A stretch of DNA of 12,561 bases, from the NCBI GenBank assembly GCA_946886405.1, contig CAMPIO010000100.1, positions 1-12,561 of the forward strand, written 5' to 3'. Shown in pieces: positions 7,107 through 12,561 of this stretch (the stretch's first letter is position 1; each line of letters starts with the position of its first letter). Under the pieces are notes generated by a model. The model saw only the letters and a list, made by a program, of their open reading frames with translations, had not been told where the DNA came from and made no database searches. Position numbers and translations under genes: made by a program. The DNA comes from an uncultured Pseudoxanthomonas sp. (GTDB lineage Bacteria; Pseudomonadota; Gammaproteobacteria; Xanthomonadales; Xanthomonadaceae).

Positions 7107-7279
7107 CCTTCTCCCCGCTCGGCGGGGAGAAGGTGCCCGGAGAGCCTGCCCCGTACTTGATACGGGGGCGGATGAGGGGCGAGCGCGAACGCGGAGGTGC
7201 TGCGGCGCTCACGTCCCCTGACTTCGTTCGCCCCTCACCCGCCTTCGGCACCCTCTCCCCGCTTGCGCAGGGAGAGGGG
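7107..7279. repeat. Nested inverted-repeat element filling the SDR/VOC gap
   Basis: A palindromic element of about 170 bp fills the 190-bp gap between the convergent SDR and VOC genes. From left to right: a perfect 12-bp hairpin CCTTCTCCCCGC/GCGGGGAGAAGG with a 3-base loop (7107-7133); CCCCGTA-CTTGA-TACGGGG (7149-7167); an arm GGCGGATGAGGGGCGA (7167-7182) that pairs with TCGCCCCTCACCCGCC (7228-7243) with one mismatch; inside it GAGCGC/GCGCTC (7181-7186 and 7205-7210); and a terminal hairpin CCCTCTCCC/GGGAGAGGG (7251-7278). From memory, elements built on these words are spread through many Xanthomonadaceae intergenic regions as REP/MITE-like repeats. There is no coding capacity. It probably also ends transcription of both neighbours or stabilises their 3' ends. 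Confidence 0.75.
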
Positions 7280-7287
7280 AGCGTCCG

Positions 7288-7716
7288 TCAGAACTCCACC
7301 TTCACCGACGCCGCACTGCGTTTCGCTTCGCCGTGATACACCGCTTCGATGTTGTTCCCGTCCGGGTCAATCACGAACGCACCGTAGTAGCCGGGGTGGT
7401 AATCGCGCAGTCCCGGTGCGCCGTTGTCCGTTCCGCCATGCGCGAGCGCGACCTCGTGGAAGCGATCGACCATCGCGCGATCCTGCGCCTGGAACGCCAG
7501 GTGGTGGCGACCGGTGAGCTTGCCGTCTGCCGCTTCACTGCCAGCGGTGGAGACGAACAGCTCATCCGCCCAGAAGTAACCCTCCGATTCGCCGCCCATC
7601 GGCACGCCGAGCACGTCGAACACCGCGCCGTAGAAGGTCTTGCTGGCCTGCAGGTCGCGCACGACCAACTGGATGTGGTCGATCAGGCGGCCGCGATGCA
7701 GTTCGTTCGTTTCCAT
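7288..7716 (-). CDS. VOC-family (glyoxalase/dioxygenase-fold) protein
   Basis: A 142-residue, single-copy VOC protein built of two beta-alpha-beta-beta-beta units. Unit 1 begins LIDHIQLVVRDLQASKTFYGAVFDVLG (about 11-37); unit 2 runs from the HHLAFQA strand (71-77) to the closing strand AFVIDPDGNNIEAVYHG. The likely metal ligands are H14, H71 or H72, and E124, all at family positions. It may be a glyoxalase-like lyase, a dioxygenase or a resistance-type binding protein; sequence alone does not decide. The frame runs open far upstream through the antisense of the catalase, so the start matters: ATG 7716 has GGGAG (7725-7729, reverse strand) 8 bases away and precedes the first conserved strand. 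It is divergent from the catalase with a shared dyad-rich gap. Confidence 0.88.
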   Translation of the reverse strand: METNELHRGRLIDHIQLVVRDLQASKTFYGAVFDVLGVPMGGESEGYFWADELFVSTAGSEAADGKLTGRHHLAFQAQDRAMVDRFHEVALAHGGTDNGAPGLRDYHPGYYGAFVIDPDGNNIEAVYHGEAKRSAASVKVEF

Positions 7717-7759
7717 TGCGTCATCTCCCAGGGGTAAGGCGACAGTGATGCCATCGGAT

Positions 7760-7797
7760 GCGGACAGCCAGTGTCCGCGACCGCTTGTCGGTCCGAC
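7760..7797. promoter_or_regulatory. Cluster of dyads in the VOC/catalase divergent promoter region
   Basis: Two perfect dyads lie end to end: GCGGACA-GCCAG-TGTCCGC (7760-7778) and GACCG-CTTGT-CGGTC (7779-7793), both with 5-bp spacers. A third, GTCGG-T-CCGAC (7787-7797), overlaps the second. They sit 44 bp from the VOC ATG and about 100 bp from the catalase ATG, a place from which one regulator could control both genes. They do not resemble the OxyR consensus as I know it. A TTGTCG hexamer at 7785-7790 could be a -35 for the catalase, but no good -10 follows. Confidence 0.45.
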
Positions 7798-7899
7798 GTC
7801 AACGCCTCCTAACGCGCCCTCCACGCGGCGACGCCGATGATGAAGCGTGCCAAGGCCCTCCACCACGGAGTGCCCCCACGCCGTCCAGGAGATCCCCCC

Positions 7900-9993
<2,094 letters not shown>

Positions 9994-10032
9994 CCGTTCC
10001 CCCGCTACGAGCCCTTCGCCAGGACACTGTCC

Positions 10033-10491
10033 ATGCCAGAAACCATCTACGACGCGCTGCACGAAAGCCATGAAGCGCAGCGCTCGCTGTGCCGCCGCCT
10101 GCTGCGGTCGAAACCGGGCACGCGCGAGCGGCTGGACCTGTTCACCGCCCTGCGCATCGAACTGGCGGCGCACGCGGCGGCGGAGGAGCGCTTCCTCTAC
10201 GTGCCGATCCTGATGGACGACCGAGGCCTGAATTCCTCGCGGCACGCGCTGCACGAGCACCACGAGATCGATGAGCTGGTCGAAGACCTCCAGTCGCTGG
10301 ATCCCCGCTACGCCGCCTGGCTGAAGAAGGCGCGCGAGCTGTCGGAGAAGGTGCACCATCACCTGCGCGAAGAAGAGAAGAAGTTCTTCCAGGTGTCCGG
10401 CCGCATCCTCAGTGCGACGAAGAAGGCGCAGCTCGCACGCCAGTACCGCCGCGACCATGCACGCATGCGGCGGGCGCTGGAGGCGGACTGA
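10033..10491 (+). CDS. Hemerythrin-like HHE-domain protein
   Basis: A 152-residue cytosolic protein predicted to be a four-helix bundle with a non-heme di-iron site that may bind O2, sense redox state or store iron. Histidines and carboxylates recur at helix spacing as in the HHE_cation-binding family: H10/H13 (LHESHEAQ), H47 and E51 (LAAHAAAEERF), H74-H77 (LHEHHEIDEL), H108-H110 with E113-E115 (VHHHLREEEKKFF). The C-terminus is basic (RQYRRDHARMRRALE). A modest SD, AGGA (10021-10024), lies 8 bases before the ATG. It starts 39 bp after the catalase stop with no terminator between them, so the two are probably co-transcribed. Co-occurrence with a catalase supports a role in oxidative stress, by inference. 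Confidence 0.9.
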   Translation: MPETIYDALHESHEAQRSLCRRLLRSKPGTRERLDLFTALRIELAAHAAAEERFLYVPILMDDRGLNSSRHALHEHHEIDELVEDLQSLDPRYAAWLKKARELSEKVHHHLREEEKKFFQVSGRILSATKKAQLARQYRRDHARMRRALEAD

Positions 10492-10518
10492 ATCCGCGAC
10501 GCCGCCCCGGCCGCGCGG

Positions 10519-10524
10519 TAGGCT
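10519..10524 (+). promoter_or_regulatory. Possible -10 box of a leaderless regulator transcript
   Basis: TAGGCT ends 6 bases before the ATG at 10531. TAGGCT is close to the TAnnnT -10 words used in GC-rich Xanthomonadaceae. The spacing would put the first transcribed base at or beside the A of the ATG. There is no SD before this gene (TGCCGGC precedes the ATG), which fits a leaderless mRNA. No clear -35 is seen. Confidence 0.4.
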
Positions 10525-10530
10525 GCCGGC

Positions 10531-11751
10531 ATGGATTCCCTGATTGCCGCCGCCGGACGCGCCCTTTCGTCCGGTGACGTGCTGGGGGCTCTGTCCCACG
10601 TCGGCTGGCGGGACGATCCGCCGGCGCTGGGGCTGCGCGGCATCGCGATGGCGCAGCTCGGCGTTTACCCGCGTGCGCGTGACCTGCTGCGGCGTGCGGC
10701 ACGTGGGTTCGGCGCGCGCGAAGCGGTGGCGCGCGCACGCTGCGTGGTCGCCGAAGCGGAAGTCGCCCTGGCCCTGCGCGACTTCGGCAAAACGCCGCGC
10801 GCGCTCGATGACGCCGCCCGCCTGCTCGCCGCCCGCGGCGACCCTGCCAATGCCACGCACGCGCGCCTGATCGTGGTGCGCCGCCACCTGCTGCTGGGCC
10901 GTCTCGACGCGGCGGCCGCCTCGCTCGCAACACTTGGCGTGGACACGGGTGCGCCCGCGCACCAAGCGCTTGCTGCGCTTGCCCGCACGGAGATCGCACT
11001 GCGTTCGCTGCGCCTCCGCGACGCCCGTCAAGCATTGGCGCAGGCAGGCGCCGCCGCGACGCAGGCCGGCATTCCCGCACTGGCCGCCGAAGTCGCGGAG
11101 GTCGCCGCCGTCCTGCAACGCCCGGCCGCCCGCCTGCTGCACGGCGGCCACGAACAGCCGGTGACGCTGGACGACGTGGACGCCTTGCTCGCCAGCGGCG
11201 CGCTGGTCGTCGATGCCGTGCGCCATGCGCTGCGGCAGGCGGAGGCGACGCTGCCGCTCGCGCGACGCCCCGTGCTGTTCGCACTGTTGCGCGCGCTCGC
11301 CATCGGCTGGCCCGGCGATGTCGACCGCAACACGCTGATCGCGCGCGTGTTCCGCACACGCGAGCCGGACGAGACGCATCGCGTGCGCCTGCGCGTGGAA
11401 ATCGGTCGCCTGCGCCGCCTCATCGCGCCACTGGCCGACATCACCGCCAGCGACCGTGGCTTCCACCTGGTGCCGCACCGCGCCGTTGCCGTCGCGGTAC
11501 TCGCGCCTCCGCTGGATGGCGAACAGGCCGCCCTGCAGGGCCTGCTGGCGGACGGCATGGCGTGGTCCACCTCGGCACTGGCGCTCGCCACCGGCATGGG
11601 CCAGCGCTCGGTGCAGCGCGCGCTCGTTGTACTGGAAAGCGCCGGCCACGCGCGTTCGGTGGGCCGTGCCCGCGCACAGCGCTGGCTGGCGCCACCGCTG
11701 TCCGGATTCACGACCATCTTGTTACTCCCTGCCGTGTTGCCGGCTGCGTAG
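10531..11751 (+). CDS. Regulator with helical-repeat N-terminus and two winged-helix domains
   Basis: A 406-residue cytosolic protein that I do not recognise as a named family. Residues 1-200 are alanine-rich amphipathic helices in pairs (for example LGLRGIAMAQLGVYPRARDLL, then AEVALALRDFGKTPRALDDA), resembling degenerate TPR repeats. Residues about 243-315 look like an OmpR/SARP-type winged helix: RPVLFALLRALAIG, a start-like helix DRNTLIARVF, the recognition-type helix HRVRLRVEIGRLRRLI, and the wing ASDRGFHLV. Residues about 332-388 are a second winged helix (STSALALATGMGQRSVQRALVVLESAG, then a basic wing SVGRARAQRW), similar to MarR/GntR-type domains. There is no receiver domain, so it is not a standard response regulator. 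The start lacks an SD and is probably leaderless. The propeller gene begins 34 bp downstream and is likely its functional partner. Confidence 0.85.
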   Translation: MDSLIAAAGRALSSGDVLGALSHVGWRDDPPALGLRGIAMAQLGVYPRARDLLRRAARGFGAREAVARARCVVAEAEVALALRDFGKTPRALDDAARLLAARGDPANATHARLIVVRRHLLLGRLDAAAASLATLGVDTGAPAHQALAALARTEIALRSLRLRDARQALAQAGAAATQAGIPALAAEVAEVAAVLQRPAARLLHGGHEQPVTLDDVDALLASGALVVDAVRHALRQAEATLPLARRPVLFALLRALAIGWPGDVDRNTLIARVFRTREPDETHRVRLRVEIGRLRRLIAPLADITASDRGFHLVPHRAVAVAVLAPPLDGEQAALQGLLADGMAWSTSALALATGMGQRSVQRALVVLESAGHARSVGRARAQRWLAPPLSGFTTILLLPAVLPAA

Positions 11752-11754
11752 ATT
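11749..11754 (+). promoter_or_regulatory. Possible -10 box for the propeller gene, overlapping the upstream stop
   Basis: TAGATT uses the TAG stop codon of the regulator as its first three bases and is a 4/6 match to the -10 consensus. A transcript from it would begin about 25 bases before the ATG and retain the CGGAG Shine-Dalgarno (11775-11779). No well-placed -35 is seen; TTGTTA at 11719-11724 is too far away (24 bp). Confidence 0.35.
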
Positions 11755-11785
11755 GGCCACACACCCACCGCATCCGGAGTTCCGC

Positions 11786-12460
11786 ATGAACGACACCGCC
11801 TCCACCCCCCGCCATGCCGCACCGGCACGCACGGCGGAGATCGTCCGCGAATACGGACCGTTCGAGGGCGCGCCCAGCATCCATGGCGTGACCCACGACG
11901 GCCACCATGTCTGGGCCGCCACCAGCGAACGCATCCTGGCCATCGAACCCGCCAGCGGCGACGTCGTCCGCAGCATCGACCGTCCCGGCGATGCCGGTAC
12001 CGCCTTCGACGGCACGCATCTCTACCAGCTCGCCGAAGCCCGCATCGACAAGATCGACCCGGCCACCGGCGCCGTGGTGTCATCGATTCCCGCACCCGGC
12101 GCAGGCCGCGATTCCGGCATGGCCTGGGCCGAAGGCAGCCTGTGGGTGGGCCAGTACCGCGAACGCTGCATCCACCAGATCGATCCGGACACCGGCAAGA
12201 TCCTTCGTACCCTCGCGTCCGATCGCTTCGTCACCGGCGTTTCCTGGGTCGACGGTGATCTGTGGCACGCCACCTGGGATGGCGACGACAGCGACCTGCG
12301 CCGCATCGACCCGCGCGACGGGCGCGTGCTGGAGCGCCTCGACATGCCGGCGGGCGCGCACATCAGCGGCCTGGAATCCGACGGTGCCGACCTGTTCTAT
12401 TGCGGCGGCGGCCCCAGCGGCAAGCTCCGCGCCGTGCGCAGGCCTGCACGCACCGCCTGA
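11786..12460 (+). CDS. Small cytosolic beta-propeller protein (Vgb/glutaminyl-cyclase-like repeats)
   Basis: A 224-residue protein made almost wholly of five similar repeats of about 37-44 residues, starting near G34, G71, G111, G151 and G195. Each has the pattern G-hydrophobic-x-x-x-G-x-x-hydrophobic-W/Y, a turn, then IDPxTGxVxxxI: for example IDPATGAVVSSIPAPG, IDPDTGKILRTLASD and IDPRDGRVLERLDMPAG. This matches the YVTN/NHL-like or streptogramin-lyase (Vgb)-like repeat, but Vgb has seven blades and about 300 residues, so five blades recall plant-type glutaminyl-peptide cyclotransferase. No signal peptide is present (MNDTASTPRHAAPART), so it acts in the cytosol. SD CGGAG lies 6 bases before the ATG. 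It follows the two-winged-helix regulator by 34 bp, same strand. An enzymatic role is not shown; it may bind a ligand or partner. Confidence 0.85.
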   Translation: MNDTASTPRHAAPARTAEIVREYGPFEGAPSIHGVTHDGHHVWAATSERILAIEPASGDVVRSIDRPGDAGTAFDGTHLYQLAEARIDKIDPATGAVVSSIPAPGAGRDSGMAWAEGSLWVGQYRERCIHQIDPDTGKILRTLASDRFVTGVSWVDGDLWHATWDGDDSDLRRIDPRDGRVLERLDMPAGAHISGLESDGADLFYCGGGPSGKLRAVRRPARTA

Positions 12461-12502
12461 CGCAGCCGCCGCATCACGCGGCACATCGTTCTGTTCCGCA
12501 AC

Positions 12503-12522
12503 CCGATGCCCTCCGGCATCGG
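12503..12522. terminator. Hairpin downstream of the propeller gene, possible terminator
   Basis: CCGATGCC (12503-12510) and GGCATCGG (12515-12522) form a perfect 8-bp stem with a 4-base CTCC loop, 42 bp after the propeller stop. No T-tract follows (CAGGGGCG), so it may act with Rho or stabilise the 3' end. Nothing else recognisable lies between 12461 and the window end. Confidence 0.4.
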
Positions 12523-12561
12523 CAGGGGCGACGCACGCCCGCGCCGCCCACCACCCACTCC

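Noticed and set aside
11707..11748. Hydrophobic C-terminal tail of the regulator (FTTILLLPAVLPA) as a membrane anchor
   Set aside because: About 13 hydrophobic residues broken by two prolines are too short for a transmembrane helix.
11786..12460. Calling the propeller protein virginiamycin B lyase
   Set aside because: Vgb is a seven-bladed enzyme of about 300 residues; this has five repeats in 224 residues, and I cannot align the catalytic histidine and glutamate.
12461..12561. A partial gene at the right edge of the window
   Set aside because: On the plus strand I see no start with SD. The minus-strand frames are R/A-rich and either stop or run into the antisense of the propeller gene.

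Overview
This is a GC-rich stretch of chromosome from a proteobacterium, most likely of the Xanthomonadaceae (Pseudoxanthomonas/Lysobacter/Stenotrophomonas-like). The pointers are the strongly G/C-ending codons, the style of the proteins, the large nested CCCTTCTCCCC-type intergenic repeat, and several apparent promoters whose -10 box lies directly before the ATG. That placement is inferred, since no 16S or marker gene is present. I see no tRNA, rRNA, CRISPR array, insertion sequence, phage gene or origin.

Layout. (1) 32-814, minus: a secreted beta-barrel outer-membrane protein. (2) 1062-2246, plus: an FAD-dependent monooxygenase, convergent with (3) 2263-3003, minus: a short-chain dehydrogenase (SDR). 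(4) 3099-4019, plus: an AraC-type regulator divergent from that SDR, followed after 11 bp by (5) 4031-5275, plus: a CPA2-type cation/proton antiporter. (6) 5303-6205, minus: a LysR-type regulator divergent from (7) 6333-7097, plus: a second SDR. (8) 7107-7279: a nested inverted-repeat element. (9) 7288-7716, minus: a small VOC/glyoxalase-fold protein divergent from (10) 7900-9993, plus: a large-subunit KatE-type catalase, then (11) 10033-10491, plus: a hemerythrin-like protein. (12) 10531-11751, plus: an unusual regulator with a helical-repeat N-terminus and two winged-helix domains, followed by (13) 11786-12460, plus: a small cytosolic five-repeat beta-propeller protein.

How they fit together. 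Two divergent regulator/SDR pairs carry visible candidate operators. The AraC pair has 9-bp direct repeats 21 bp apart, and the LysR pair has a perfect T-N11-A dyad. The catalase-hemerythrin pair looks like a peroxide/oxygen-handling operon, and the gap between it and the VOC gene is packed with dyads. The least familiar unit is 10531-12460. The regulator's TAG stop codon is shared with a possible -10 box for the propeller gene, and the regulator itself may be read from a leaderless transcript. This regulator/propeller pair is the best candidate here for an undescribed system. Its function is unknown and cannot be read from the sequence.
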